A DNA stretch of 64,000 nucleotides from CAZXEU01 sp965207385 (GCA_965207385.1 CBDBLZ010000021.1:1178001-1242000); one strand, 5' to 3'; shown: positions 1 through 8,733, counted from the stretch's first letter. A program made the numbers and translations. The notes: generated by a model not told the origin, from the letters alone.

Positions 1-2
1 GC

Positions 3-107
3 GGAGTAATCGTGTCGCCGGATCTTGCTTCCTACGTACAGGGGCAGGCTTCGCAGATAGGCGTTGTTGTGGCCCGGCCCGTTGATCCGCGCGCCAGCGG
101 ATCGTGA
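3..107 (+). CDS. 3' end of an unidentified gene upstream of menG
   Basis: The reading frame beginning at base 3 is open from the left edge of the window to a TGA at 105-107. Its last residues read ARPVDPRASGS. That stop overlaps the GTG start of menG in the four bases GTGA, an arrangement typical of translationally coupled genes, which is the main reason to take the fragment as real. About 34 residues are visible and I do not recognise the family. A competing reading is that the first bases end another gene in frame 1 (TAA at 7-9) and this stretch is leader. Extending the sequence to the left would decide. Confidence 0.45.
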   Translation, partial: GVIVSPDLASYVQGQASQIGVVVARPVDPRASGS

Positions 108-850
108 AGCACTACCCACCCATAGGGGAGGCCGAGGGAAAGGCGGCGCAGGTGGAGGCGATGTTCGATGCCATTGCACGGCGCTATGATTTACTCAACC
201 GCCTGCTGAGTTTCGGCCTTGACACGTATTGGCGCCGAAAGGCGGTAGGACAACTCGCGTCGCTGGCGCCGCTGCGGGTCCTGGACGTCGCAACGGGCAC
301 CGGAGACCTGGCGATGGAAGCCGCCCTGCAGTTACAGCCGGACCTGGTCACTGGCGTGGACATTTCCGCTGCAATGCTTTCGCGTGCACGCGCGAAGGCC
401 AAGCGCCGACCCCCCGGGTGTGAGATTGTATTCAGGCGTGCAGACGCAGGGCGGCTCCCCTTTCCGGAGCGTCATTTTGATGCGGTTGTCGTGGGTTTCG
501 GTGTCCGGAATTTTCAGGACGTGCAGTCGTCCCTTGCAGAGATGTACCGCGTGCTGGTGCCGCGCGGCCAACTGGTTGTGCTCGAGTTCAGTCGTCCCGG
601 GCGGTTTCTGGTAAGGCAGGCCAGTGCCGCATATTCACGCGGCATCCTGCCGGTTGTGGGGCGCGCCCTTTCGAAGGATCGCGGAGCGTATCGTTACCTG
701 CCGGACTCGATTGCCTCTTTTCCGTCCGGTGAACGCTTCCTCGACCTGATGCGAGGAGCCGGCTTCGCGAAATTGTCCTGCCGGCCTCTCACCTGTGGAA
801 TTGTTTCTCTTTATAGCGGATGCAGACCAGGCAAGTCAGTCTCCGTCTAG
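104..850 (+). CDS. menG: Demethylmenaquinone methyltransferase (UbiE/MenG family)
   Basis: A SAM-dependent C-methyltransferase that converts demethylmenaquinone to menaquinone, the last step of menaquinone synthesis, at the cytoplasmic face of the membrane. The sequence shows the family signature YDLLNRLLSFGLDTYW near residue 28, the SAM-binding motif LDVATGTGDLAM near residue 60, the GFGVRNFQD motif around residue 130 and LEFSRP around residue 163. Length (248 residues) fits the family, with a tail of roughly a dozen residues after the usual LTxGIVxxYxG end. The tail runs 15 bases into the convergent kinase gene. The start is GTG at 104, chosen because it overlaps the upstream stop. No ubiquinone genes are visible, so menG rather than ubiE is the likelier role; this is inference. 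Confidence 0.9.
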   Translation: MKHYPPIGEAEGKAAQVEAMFDAIARRYDLLNRLLSFGLDTYWRRKAVGQLASLAPLRVLDVATGTGDLAMEAALQLQPDLVTGVDISAAMLSRARAKAKRRPPGCEIVFRRADAGRLPFPERHFDAVVVGFGVRNFQDVQSSLAEMYRVLVPRGQLVVLEFSRPGRFLVRQASAAYSRGILPVVGRALSKDRGAYRYLPDSIASFPSGERFLDLMRGAGFAKLSCRPLTCGIVSLYSGCRPGKSVSV

Positions 851-1273
851 GACACCTTGGCGAAGCTTGGTAAGGCGGATCTCATTGGTGTCCCCCTTGA
901 TTCGATACTGTACGTCGTCCATCAACCGGCGCATGATGTGCACACCCAGACCGCCGGCCTTGCCCCGCTTGGTGAGCGCCCGCACGTCGGGCTCTTTGTA
1001 GCTTCTCTCGTCAAAAGGGATGCCCGAGTCTCGTATCCGAATGGTGATCTGCCTGTCATCTATGCGGAGCATCAGGTCGAGCTCGTGCTCGGGGTCGTTT
1101 CGGTAGGCATGCTCAATCACGTTGGCACACGCCTCATCCACCGCTTGCTTGATCTCGGAAACGACCGCGTCCTGAACACCGGCATTGGCCAGATGACCAA
1201 GTACGAACTGGCGCACCTTCTTCAGGTGGCGCGTCGAGCTCGGAATCGCCAGGTTGTGGACAAGAGCAGACAC
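836..1273 (-). CDS. RsbW/SpoIIAB-like serine kinase, anti-sigma type (module 1)
   Basis: A small GHKL-fold protein kinase (145 residues) that in partner-switching systems phosphorylates a STAS antagonist and can bind a sigma factor or other target. The N box is VDEACANVIEHAY near residue 45, the G1 box IRDSGIPFD near residue 80, and the G2 region GGLGVHIMRRL near residue 108. The start is GTG at 1273 without a strong ribosome site. It is the last gene of a minus-strand operon after the SpoIIE-type phosphatase and the STAS gene, 11 bases downstream of the latter. Its 3' end overlaps the convergent menG by 15 bases. The controlled target is not encoded nearby, so calling it an anti-sigma factor is an inference from the family. 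Confidence 0.88.
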   Translation of the reverse strand: MSALVHNLAIPSSTRHLKKVRQFVLGHLANAGVQDAVVSEIKQAVDEACANVIEHAYRNDPEHELDLMLRIDDRQITIRIRDSGIPFDERSYKEPDVRALTKRGKAGGLGVHIMRRLMDDVQYRIKGDTNEIRLTKLRQGVLDGD

Positions 1274-1284
1274 GGCGTCATTCG

Positions 1285-1650
1285 CTAGTTGGCTTCCCCG
1301 GACTTTTGCTCAAAGAGCCCCACGGCCTCGTCTTCGCTGCCCACAATGTCGAATAGCATGGGGAATCCGAGCAGATCGAATACGTTAAACACTTTCGGTT
1401 GCAGGGCGGCAATCTTGATGTCTCCGCCCTTGCTGCGAATTTCTTCTATGAAGGCCATGAATACGCCGAGGCCTGCGCTGGAGATGTACTGGAGACTGCT
1501 GCCATTTACGACAATCCTGTAGTCGTGATCGTCCTTGCACTTCTGAATGGCTGCTTCCAGCTCGGATGCCGTGTGGGCATCCAATTCCCCGTGCAGGGAC
1601 AGCACTTTGACGGTGTCTCGCTCCCGGAACCCAACCGAAAAATTACCCAT
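1285..1650 (-). CDS. STAS-domain anti-sigma factor antagonist (module 1)
   Basis: A 121-residue single STAS domain of the SpoIIAA/RsbV family. In its unphosphorylated form such a protein binds the RsbW-like kinase and releases the kinase's target. The early strand VKVLSLHGELDAHTASEL and the helix-start motif YISSAGLGVFMAF (near residue 54) are visible; the serine pair SS-A-G is where the family is phosphorylated. It lies between the phosphatase gene (47 bases upstream) and the kinase gene (11 bases downstream), so all three components of a switch are in one operon. The start is the ATG at 1650. It is distinct in sequence from the STAS gene of the second module. Confidence 0.9.
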   Translation of the reverse strand: MGNFSVGFRERDTVKVLSLHGELDAHTASELEAAIQKCKDDHDYRIVVNGSSLQYISSAGLGVFMAFIEEIRSKGGDIKIAALQPKVFNVFDLLGFPMLFDIVGSEDEAVGLFEQKSGEAN

Positions 1651-1697
1651 GTTGCGCTTGAATCTAGTATGCTAGAGGCCGAAGGGCAGCCCCTAAT

Positions 1698-3950
1698 TTA
1701 CGGCGTATGTGCCATCTCGGATGCACTCAGCCGTTTGATAACCAGGAGCGTCAGGTCGTCTCCATACGTACTGCCCTGCTCCACGAAGTGGTCAATATCC
1801 TGCAGCAGGGCGTCGCGTATGGCGCTTGCTTCTTCCTGCCTGTGTCGCTGCAGAACGGTCAGGCAACGTTCATAGCCGTACTCGTCACCCTGACCGTTTC
1901 GTGCTTCGGCAAGACCGTCTGTGAAGAGGGCAAGAACGTCTCCCTTATGCAAATTCAACCTCTCGACTTCCAGGATTTGCTCGAATTTTCCCGTCTGGTC
2001 CAGTCCGAGTCCCAGTCCGCGCGTTCGAAGGAACCGGCCCTCGCCGGTGTGACTCACCAAGACAGCCGGGCAGTGTCCCGCCCGCGCCAGAGACACTTTC
2101 CCACTGCGCGTGTCTAGCAATCCGTAGACCGCTGTGATGAAGACATTCCTTTCCAGGCAAGGCCCAATTGAGCGGTTGAGGTGGCAAAGCAGCTCTCTGG
2201 GCTCGGGGGCGATGCGCACCAGAGCATTGAACGCACCCTGCAGCTCGGCCATGTAGAAGGCGGCCGACGTTCCTTTGCCGGACACGTCGGCGACGATGAA
2301 GGCCAGGCGTCTGTCAGGAAGCTCGGCGTAATCGTAATAGTCGCCTCCTACCTCATAGGCGCTAATGCTGGATACAGCCGCGGACAGCCCGTTGACTGCG
2401 GGAGCAGTTTGAGGCATCAGCTTTCGCTGCACCTCACGTGCGATGGCCAGTTCCCGCGCCTGGCGTTCGCTGCTAATCTGTTCTTCAAATAGGCGAGCGT
2501 TCTCCAGGGCCAGCGCGGCCTGCGTCGCGTACATGCTTACCGTTTCCACGTCATCCTTTTCGAAGCCGTTGGCTGTTTCCTTCGCAACGAAGAGAACGCC
2601 GAGAACCCGCTTGCGCGCTGCCAGGGGAACGGCCAACAGGCTTCCGATGCCGTCCCGGGATGTGACCCGGATGCGATGGTCGGAATGCGCTCGTTGAAGC
2701 AGGACGGGATCGCCCGCGCCGGCCACCTCCCAGTACAAGGCACTAGTGTCGATTCTGGACAGCGCCTCGGGCCCGATTCGAGCTGTTGCTGCAATGCTCG
2801 GCTGCAGCGTTCCTGATTCGTGATCTGCAATGGCAAGCCATGAGGCGGAGGCCGAACCGGCTTCTATGGGCGAGGCTGCGATGGTATTCAGCAGCTTGGC
2901 AGGGTCAAAAACCTCCTTGACCAGACTGGCCATGGCCTGCATTGCTGCCATTTCGTCCGTCCTCCTCTGAAAATCCCCCGTTGTCGGAAGGTGAAAGAGC
3001 AGTGACAAGATGGCAGTCAGGCTGTACAGGATACCAAAGAGTCCGACCAGCCCTACAAAGGTAGCCAGCCCCCCACTGTATGCGCTCAGGAAGGCCACAT
3101 AGTCCTCGCTTCCTAGGCTCGCGTTTGTAACACCTCCCGACCCCAGGGCCAGATCTAAATCCGGTCCGAAGATTGCGACAGCCGACAATAGCGTCAGCAG
3201 CATCAAGGAGAGCAGCATTGTGACTGCCTTGTCCCGAAAGGATAGCCGTACGACCCACGAGAGCCGCAAGCAATTCAGTGCCATAAAGGCTACGATGATG
3301 AAAACGGCTAGCTCATCGGTCCACGTTGGCAGAGAGAAGCTTCCCCAACCGGATGAAATGGTATCTATGACTACCGTAAACAGCGTTGCGGCCAGGATGC
3401 TGCCGACCATCAATCGCCAGATCAGCAGGCTCTTTCGGGAGCGCCGATAGAGTATCAGGCCGCGGAAGCGCAGCAGCAGGAAAAAGCTGAATGCTGCCGC
3501 AATCACCGACAACATTACGGCACTGATCGCTGCGGGAACGTTAAGCGGGGCCCCGTCCGGGGTCAGTCCGCTGGGAACGAATTGCAGCACGACCGCGGTA
3601 AGCGCGGTGCAAATCAGGCCAATTACGAGTGCATGCCAGAATGACTGTACCGGCGAGGCCTGGCGGCTGCCGAAGCTGATGTAGAAAAGCAGCCATAGTG
3701 CCAGAAACCCAAGTGATACGCAAGTCTGGTACGGAACCGCTGATTGCTTGGACGCACCGCCTTCATTCAGAAATGAGATCAGAAGCGCAATGCCAGCCAC
3801 GTTGCCGATGAGGAAAAGCGCAGCCAGCAGACTGCGCGTCACCCACCGGTAACGATTCGCCATGCCGGCGAATGACCGGTATAAGTTGCCGACTGGATCG
3901 GACAAAACTGGAATCGCCTGAAGCAGTATACGTCTAACTCTTTCCGGCAC
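1698..3950 (-). CDS. Membrane-bound GAF/SpoIIE-type PP2C phosphatase (module 1)
   Basis: A 750-residue serine phosphatase predicted to dephosphorylate the STAS protein encoded next to it. Residues roughly 40-320 hold about seven or eight hydrophobic segments, an integral membrane sensor region without a family I can name. Residues about 335-490 look like a GAF domain (LLAVPLAARKRVLGVLFVAK is characteristic). Residues about 510-740 form the PP2C_SIG domain with VGGDYYDY, ADVSGKGTSAA, ARAGHCPAVL, LFTDGLAEARN and YGDDLTLLVI; these contain the acidic metal ligands. The start is GTG at 3950. It is the first gene of a minus-strand operon and is divergent from the four-repeat protein at 4077. Confidence 0.9.
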   Translation of the reverse strand: MPERVRRILLQAIPVLSDPVGNLYRSFAGMANRYRWVTRSLLAALFLIGNVAGIALLISFLNEGGASKQSAVPYQTCVSLGFLALWLLFYISFGSRQASPVQSFWHALVIGLICTALTAVVLQFVPSGLTPDGAPLNVPAAISAVMLSVIAAAFSFFLLLRFRGLILYRRSRKSLLIWRLMVGSILAATLFTVVIDTISSGWGSFSLPTWTDELAVFIIVAFMALNCLRLSWVVRLSFRDKAVTMLLSLMLLTLLSAVAIFGPDLDLALGSGGVTNASLGSEDYVAFLSAYSGGLATFVGLVGLFGILYSLTAILSLLFHLPTTGDFQRRTDEMAAMQAMASLVKEVFDPAKLLNTIAASPIEAGSASASWLAIADHESGTLQPSIAATARIGPEALSRIDTSALYWEVAGAGDPVLLQRAHSDHRIRVTSRDGIGSLLAVPLAARKRVLGVLFVAKETANGFEKDDVETVSMYATQAALALENARLFEEQISSERQARELAIAREVQRKLMPQTAPAVNGLSAAVSSISAYEVGGDYYDYAELPDRRLAFIVADVSGKGTSAAFYMAELQGAFNALVRIAPEPRELLCHLNRSIGPCLERNVFITAVYGLLDTRSGKVSLARAGHCPAVLVSHTGEGRFLRTRGLGLGLDQTGKFEQILEVERLNLHKGDVLALFTDGLAEARNGQGDEYGYERCLTVLQRHRQEEASAIRDALLQDIDHFVEQGSTYGDDLTLLVIKRLSASEMAHTP

Positions 3951-4076
3951 CTGATTGTTACACCGGGCTGGCTTCAGGAGAATGCTCTTGGGCTTGTCGC
4001 CTCAGAAAGCACTCGGGTAACATAAGTGCGCTGTTGGTCGTAACAGAAACGGACCTCGAACAACGAGCAGGCAACC

Positions 4077-5819
4077 ATGAATGGCAAGCAGGCCATTGTC
4101 AGAGTGCAGTTGGGCCTGCTCTTGCTGCTGGCGGCGCTGGTCGTATACCGGGTCATGAGGGGACCCGCTGCGCCAAGGGGGCACGTCGTGTTCGCGAGTC
4201 TGGATGACCGCGAGCTTCGGCACGCGGCGTTTGCCACGGAAGCCTCCGTTCCAGTCGTAATTCGTGCGTCCGGGTCCTTCAATAGCCGCGGTCCTGAGGG
4301 TCGGCTGGCCGCTTACGCCTGGTTGATCCGTCGGACGGACCGCAGCTTGGTCTGGAGCATGAACTCGGGCAACATTGAACCTGGCCGGGGCACGTTGGCA
4401 CACGTGAGAGATGACACCCTTGTACTTGGCCAGGGAGAATACGACGTGTATTTTGCCTCTTTTGGTGTTCAGGCCAGGAGAGGAGGGCCACAGCAGTGGA
4501 GGCGGGACCGGAGGCATTGGGAGTTTGTTCTGAGAGCCATTGACAGGCAAGCTCCACTGGCCCCTCTTGTCGGAGCGGGTGCCGGCGGCACTGAGGCTCT
4601 GTGGCGGGCCGCTCCGCTGGAGAATGACCGGCGTATTGAGCGGTTCTTCCGTGTACACGAGCCTACTTTGCTGTCGGCATATGCGATTGGCCAGATCGAA
4701 CGGAGGCCCGAGGTCAGGCAGGAGGACTATTCCTGGATCGAGGAAGCCCTTACCGGTCGACGCGTATGGCAGTTGACCGAGAACGAATCTGAGCCGGCCG
4801 GCGGATCCCCGGCCAATCGACGGTTTCGGGGCCCGGTTGCATTAGACACCGGCTATTACAGGGCAGTAGCCCTCACGGGACAAAGCCATGCATATGACGC
4901 CTGGGTAGGCAATCCGCCGTTTGATCCCGGCGGCTGGGGACTTACGCTGTCCGGTGTGGAGCCGGCTGCAGTAAGTGCTTTCGATCCGTGGCAGGCGCGC
5001 TCCCCTCTGATCAGCCTGGTGGGAGTCGGAGACGATGAACATGTGAGCGAGTGGTTTGAGATACACGAACCGACCGCGGTTGTAGTGTATGCCCTCGGTG
5101 AAATGACCGGCGTGGAAGACCGCTACGATTATGCCGAGCTCGTGGATGAGACGCCCGGCCGGACTCGGACCTTATGGAGCATGAGTTGGCAGGGTACTGT
5201 TCATGCCGGCGGCTCGCGCAAGAACCGGCGTGAAGTTGCGTTTCTGTCTCTTGAGCCCGGTCCCTACATGCTCCGGTACCGGTCGGATGGATCACACTCC
5301 GCCGAAGACTGGAATGCAGCCCGGCCCGACTTTCCAGAGCGTTGGGGTGTAACGCTTTTCGCCATGGACGAGGCGCTTGCGGAAGAAAGTGTGACGGTAG
5401 GGAGGGCGCCGGACGCCGCGCCCGCAGCGCCTGCGCCTGGTGCCACTCCGACAGAATCCGTCAGCTGGACGCGGCTTGAAGGGTCGGTACGCAGGTCGTA
5501 CTCGTTTAACCTGGAGCGTCCTGCAAGTCTTCACATCAGAGCGACAGGAGAGATTTCTGCCAGGAACCAATACGATTACGGGTGGATCTTCAGCACCGAT
5601 CTTGGCGAGCCGGTTTGGGAAATGACCTTTGAAAACACCGTGCCTGCCGGAGGTAGCCAGGACAACCGCAGGTTTGACGGTATTGTCGAACTCGATGCCG
5701 GGCAGTATATCCTGTATTTTGAAACGGATGGCTCCCACCACTTCGGCGATTTCGAAGGTGCTCCGGACAATCCCGAGGAATGGGGTCTTACGCTTCAGTT
5801 TATAGGCGACGGTCCGTGA
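4077..5819 (+). CDS. Membrane-anchored protein of four tandem ~100-residue repeats, function unknown
   Basis: A 580-residue protein I cannot assign to a named family. Residues about 8-26 are one hydrophobic segment, so it is an anchored or secreted periplasmic protein. The rest is four copies of one unit at residues about 50-154, 185-291, 323-430 and 470-574. Shared landmarks are an aromatic YxW/YDY early, VW or LW followed by M/L, the block AGGSxxNRR (AGGSPANRR, AGGSRKNRR, AGGSQDNRR), then G-x-Y-x(3)-Y, (D/Q)GSH with D and W, and a closing P-x-x-WG(L/V)TL. Copy 1 is the most diverged and lacks AGGS. The pattern suggests beta-sandwich modules binding a ligand or partner. It is divergent from the SpoIIE gene, which hints at but does not prove a link. 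The start ATG follows a weak ribosome site. Confidence 0.8.
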   Translation: MNGKQAIVRVQLGLLLLLAALVVYRVMRGPAAPRGHVVFASLDDRELRHAAFATEASVPVVIRASGSFNSRGPEGRLAAYAWLIRRTDRSLVWSMNSGNIEPGRGTLAHVRDDTLVLGQGEYDVYFASFGVQARRGGPQQWRRDRRHWEFVLRAIDRQAPLAPLVGAGAGGTEALWRAAPLENDRRIERFFRVHEPTLLSAYAIGQIERRPEVRQEDYSWIEEALTGRRVWQLTENESEPAGGSPANRRFRGPVALDTGYYRAVALTGQSHAYDAWVGNPPFDPGGWGLTLSGVEPAAVSAFDPWQARSPLISLVGVGDDEHVSEWFEIHEPTAVVVYALGEMTGVEDRYDYAELVDETPGRTRTLWSMSWQGTVHAGGSRKNRREVAFLSLEPGPYMLRYRSDGSHSAEDWNAARPDFPERWGVTLFAMDEALAEESVTVGRAPDAAPAAPAPGATPTESVSWTRLEGSVRRSYSFNLERPASLHIRATGEISARNQYDYGWIFSTDLGEPVWEMTFENTVPAGGSQDNRRFDGIVELDAGQYILYFETDGSHHFGDFEGAPDNPEEWGLTLQFIGDGP

Positions 5820-6128
5820 GCGGCGAGTCGCGTCAGCTTGCATTGAGCGCGTCTGGTGAGCGGGACACGGATCTGGCGAAAGTTTCCGACAGGGATGCAG
5901 AGCTCCCCGGGCCGGTGGGGACTGTGTGGACGCATTCCGTGACGGTCGGCTACCGAGCTTGGATCGAGGCCGAATCTTCGGTGCGCGGAAATAACATGCC
6001 CGGCAGAGCACGGTGCATTCGGGGCAAGGCAGGGAATCAGACCGCTTTCGAATCAATCGGGCTGGTGGTCGCCCGATTGCATCCTACACTTGGTCGCTAC
6101 AGCCGGAGCGTCTCTGCAATTGCTGACG
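5820..6128 (+). other. 309-base intergenic stretch before the ppx/gppA gene
   Basis: No gene with family support lies here. An open frame continues through it on the plus strand from 5780 but its composition and translation look like read-through of non-coding sequence. The only structure I see is the perfect inverted repeat at 6054-6079, listed separately. The promoter of the downstream run of genes probably lies here, but I cannot point to a convincing box. Confidence 0.4.
6054..6079. repeat. Perfect 9-bp inverted repeat with 8-base loop
   Basis: CAATCGGGC at 6054-6062 pairs exactly with GCCCGATTG at 6071-6079 around the loop TGGTGGTC. It lies 50 bases upstream of the ppx/gppA ATG at 6129. 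No T run follows on either strand, so it is not an ordinary intrinsic terminator. It may be a regulatory RNA hairpin in the leader, a protein-binding palindrome, or chance. Confidence 0.5.
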
Positions 6129-7082
6129 ATGGCCGATAATGGGAAAAGCCTGACGAGGCGGATTGCCGCGATTGACATAGGCACCAACACCGCAAAGATT
6201 CTGGTTGCAGATGTAGCCCTGCAGGGCAATTTGCAAATCCTGGCGGACGAGGAGCGCAGGATCCGGTTCGGCAAAGGCGTAGATGCCACCGGCACCGTAC
6301 CGGCGTCCGCGCTTGCTCGCCTTCGTCGCACGTTACTGGACTATCGTGAACTGGCCGACCGGCTTGGCGCCGAGCTCACGGTAGTGGCTGGCACGAGCGC
6401 CTCGCGTGATGTACGGCGAAGCGTGCACCTGCCTACGTGGGTAAAGGCGGAAACGGGGCTGGACTTCGATGTCTTGACGGGAAAGCAGGAAGCTGTCTGG
6501 AGCTTTCGAGGAGCTCTGACAGGTCTGCCAGAATTGACCGGCTCCTGCATCACACTGGATATCGGCGGAGGCTCAACAGAAGTGGTAGCGGGACGCGCCG
6601 ACGGCACTGTGGAAGCTTGGCAAAGCATGAATGTGGGCTCGACCCGGCTCACGGAACGGTTCCTTATCTTGCAGCCGCCGCGACCGGCAGAGCTCCGGCG
6701 CGCCGAGGAATTCATACGGGATATGCTGCGGCGTTGCGAAGTTAAATCCGGAGAAGGTCCCCTTATCTGCGCCTCGGAATCGCCGCGAATCCTCTCTAGC
6801 CTCCTCCATGATGGCGATGCCGGAAGGCACGGCGGATTGGCAATACTGGAGGCTGCGGACGTAATCCGAAGCAGCGGGCGATTCCTCGGCATGAGTCGTC
6901 AGGAGGTGCTGGCGCTGGATCCACCTCGCATGCAAGGCCGCGAGGACGTGTTTCCGTCCGCGGTGCTGATACTGGCTGCCGCCCTCAGGCACTACAGACT
7001 GTCTCGTTGCCTCATCAGTCCACACAGCCTGCGCCACGGGTTGGTTCTGCGGGCTGCAGGGCATTTCTCTAGCACGGTGTGA
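6129..7082 (+). CDS. Exopolyphosphatase / pppGpp phosphohydrolase family protein
   Basis: A Ppx/GppA-family phosphatase of about 317 residues acting on polyphosphate or guanosine pentaphosphate. The actin-like ATPase fold is shown by the phosphate-1 motif AAIDIGTNTAKILVADV at the N terminus and the second phosphate loop TLDIGGGSTEVVAG near residue 140, with GSTRLTERF following. The protein is of the short type, without the C-terminal HD-like domain of E. coli Ppx. I place the start at ATG 6129 because the aligned family N terminus begins there; an in-frame GTG at 6090 would add 13 residues of no family character. The gene is followed closely by mrp. Whether the substrate is polyP or pppGpp cannot be told from the sequence. 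Confidence 0.85.
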   Translation: MADNGKSLTRRIAAIDIGTNTAKILVADVALQGNLQILADEERRIRFGKGVDATGTVPASALARLRRTLLDYRELADRLGAELTVVAGTSASRDVRRSVHLPTWVKAETGLDFDVLTGKQEAVWSFRGALTGLPELTGSCITLDIGGGSTEVVAGRADGTVEAWQSMNVGSTRLTERFLILQPPRPAELRRAEEFIRDMLRRCEVKSGEGPLICASESPRILSSLLHDGDAGRHGGLAILEAADVIRSSGRFLGMSRQEVLALDPPRMQGREDVFPSAVLILAAALRHYRLSRCLISPHSLRHGLVLRAAGHFSSTV

Positions 7083-7122
7083 ACGTGGATTGGTGCAACA
7101 GCGAACCAACGCCGAGGCAGGC

Positions 7123-8184
7123 ATGACCAGAAAAGAGGTACTGCGCGCCCTAAGCACGGTTGTGGACCCGGACCGGGGTCACGACATCGCCCGGCTGGGC
7201 ATGGTTAGGGATTTGCAGGTTGAAGACGACCAGGTAAGCTTTACCGTGCATGTGGCCAGACCGGGCACCCCGTTTGCGCGCAATGTCTCGGAGCTCTGTC
7301 AAGGGGCCATCGCCGCATCCTTCGGAAAAGGCGTGCGGGCAAATGTAACGGTCGTTGCCGGATCATCCGATGCGCGGATCAAGATAGGTGCCGGGCACAT
7401 GATAGCCGTGGCGTCCGGTAAGGGAGGCGTGGGCAAGAGCACGGTGGCAGCCAATCTTGCGGTTGCGCTTGCAGAGGCCGGATTTCAAACGGGGCTGGTG
7501 GATACCGACATATACGGGCCCAGCGTGCCGACCATGTTCGGGGTGGAGGGGCAGAAGCCGCGCGTAAATGCGCAGCGAAAGATCGTACCGCTTGAACAGC
7601 ATGGCGTGCGGGTGCTATCGATGGGGCTCCTGGTCGACAGTTCGCAGGCCGTCATTTGGCGCGGACCGATGGTGTCAAGCGCGGTGCGCCAATTCCTCGG
7701 TGAAGCCGAATGGGGAGATCTGGACTTTCTGGTGCTGGATTTACCCCCGGGTACGGGAGATATTCAGCTTACCATTGTACAGACCGTAACGCTAGCCGGA
7801 GCGGTCATTGTCTCAACGCCGCAGCGCGTGGCGCTCGCCGATGCCAGAAAGGGTGTGTCCATGTTTGAAAAAGTCAACGTGCCCGTGCTGGGAATGGTTG
7901 AGAATATGGCCTATTTCGAACCTCCCGACTTGCCGGAGCGGCGCTACTACCTGTTCGGTCAGGGCGGTGCACGACAATTGGCAGAGGAACTGGGAGTCCC
8001 GTTCTTGGGAGAGATTCCACTTGAACAGCGCGTTCGTGAAACGGGCGATTCGGGTGTACCGGTGGTTGTCTCGGATCCGGAGAGTGCAGCGGCCCGTGCA
8101 TTCAGGAGCGCGGCATCGAGGCTGGTGGCCGCGATGGCCAGCCGTCCCGAACCGCAGCCCTCGCCGCAGATCGAGTACCGTTAG
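7123..8184 (+). CDS. mrp: Mrp/ApbC-type Fe-S cluster carrier P-loop ATPase
   Basis: An ATPase that carries and delivers Fe-S clusters to apoproteins in the cytoplasm. Residues about 1-85 form a MIP18/DUF59 domain (VVDPDRGHDIARLGMVRDL). The deviant Walker A motif SGKGGVGKSTVAANLA is near residue 100, then DTDIYGPSVPTMFG, and LDLPPGTGD marks the switch region. The pair of cysteines that binds a bridging cluster in E. coli ApbC is missing: the matching region reads NMAYFEPPDLPERRYYLFG. To my knowledge this cysteine-free version is usual in Bacteroidota. I choose ATG 7123 over TTG 7090 because the family starts there. Nfu follows directly, giving a two-gene Fe-S unit. Confidence 0.92.
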   Translation: MTRKEVLRALSTVVDPDRGHDIARLGMVRDLQVEDDQVSFTVHVARPGTPFARNVSELCQGAIAASFGKGVRANVTVVAGSSDARIKIGAGHMIAVASGKGGVGKSTVAANLAVALAEAGFQTGLVDTDIYGPSVPTMFGVEGQKPRVNAQRKIVPLEQHGVRVLSMGLLVDSSQAVIWRGPMVSSAVRQFLGEAEWGDLDFLVLDLPPGTGDIQLTIVQTVTLAGAVIVSTPQRVALADARKGVSMFEKVNVPVLGMVENMAYFEPPDLPERRYYLFGQGGARQLAEELGVPFLGEIPLEQRVRETGDSGVPVVVSDPESAAARAFRSAASRLVAAMASRPEPQPSPQIEYR

Positions 8185-8250
8185 CCGAGAAGATTGCTGC
8201 GAGGTTCGGGCGGCGCTGATCTTTTTCATGGTGCTGGTGTTACAGGTTCG

Positions 8251-8535
8251 ATGACCGGTGGCAGTGCGACATACAGCCCGACTACGGACCCGGAGCTGCG
8301 GCAGCAAATCGAACAGGGCCTGGATACCATCCGGCCGTATCTGGCGGCGGATGGAGGTTCCGTGCGGCTTCTCCAGATTACGGAGGACTTCGTCGTAGAG
8401 CTGGAATTGCTGGGTGCCTGTGGTTCGTGCCCGATGAGTACCATGACATTGAGGGCAGGCATTGAGCAGGCTCTCAAGCATGCCGTTCCACGGATCGCTC
8501 GGGTTGAGGCCGTAAATAGCTACAGCCCCTATTAG
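8251..8535 (+). CDS. NifU C-terminal domain Fe-S scaffold/carrier protein
   Basis: A 94-residue stand-alone Nfu domain that holds a [4Fe-4S] cluster between two subunits and passes it on. The motif LLGACGSCPMSTMTLRAGIE near residue 50 carries the CxxC ligands, and IRPYLAADGGSVRLLQI is the usual N-terminal part of the fold. I start it at ATG 8251, where family similarity begins; an upstream in-frame start at 8194 would add 19 residues without family character. It lies 66 bases after mrp on the same strand, and the two encode complementary Fe-S delivery functions. Confidence 0.9.
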   Translation: MTGGSATYSPTTDPELRQQIEQGLDTIRPYLAADGGSVRLLQITEDFVVELELLGACGSCPMSTMTLRAGIEQALKHAVPRIARVEAVNSYSPY

Positions 8536-8733
8536 GATTGGTGCTGCATCCGTCAATCGTGTGCGAGGCGTAGCCCGTGTAGGCGCCCCGGCATAGTTTC
8601 GTCGCGCCATCGAAAGCAAATCGGGGGCTGCAGCGCTATATTCCCGAAGAATTGGCTGCGCTGCACAGATCCCTGGATCCGGTTTCCCGGTCGGTAGCGC
8701 AATGAGCTAACAGCTATTCGGAGGTACTCAATC

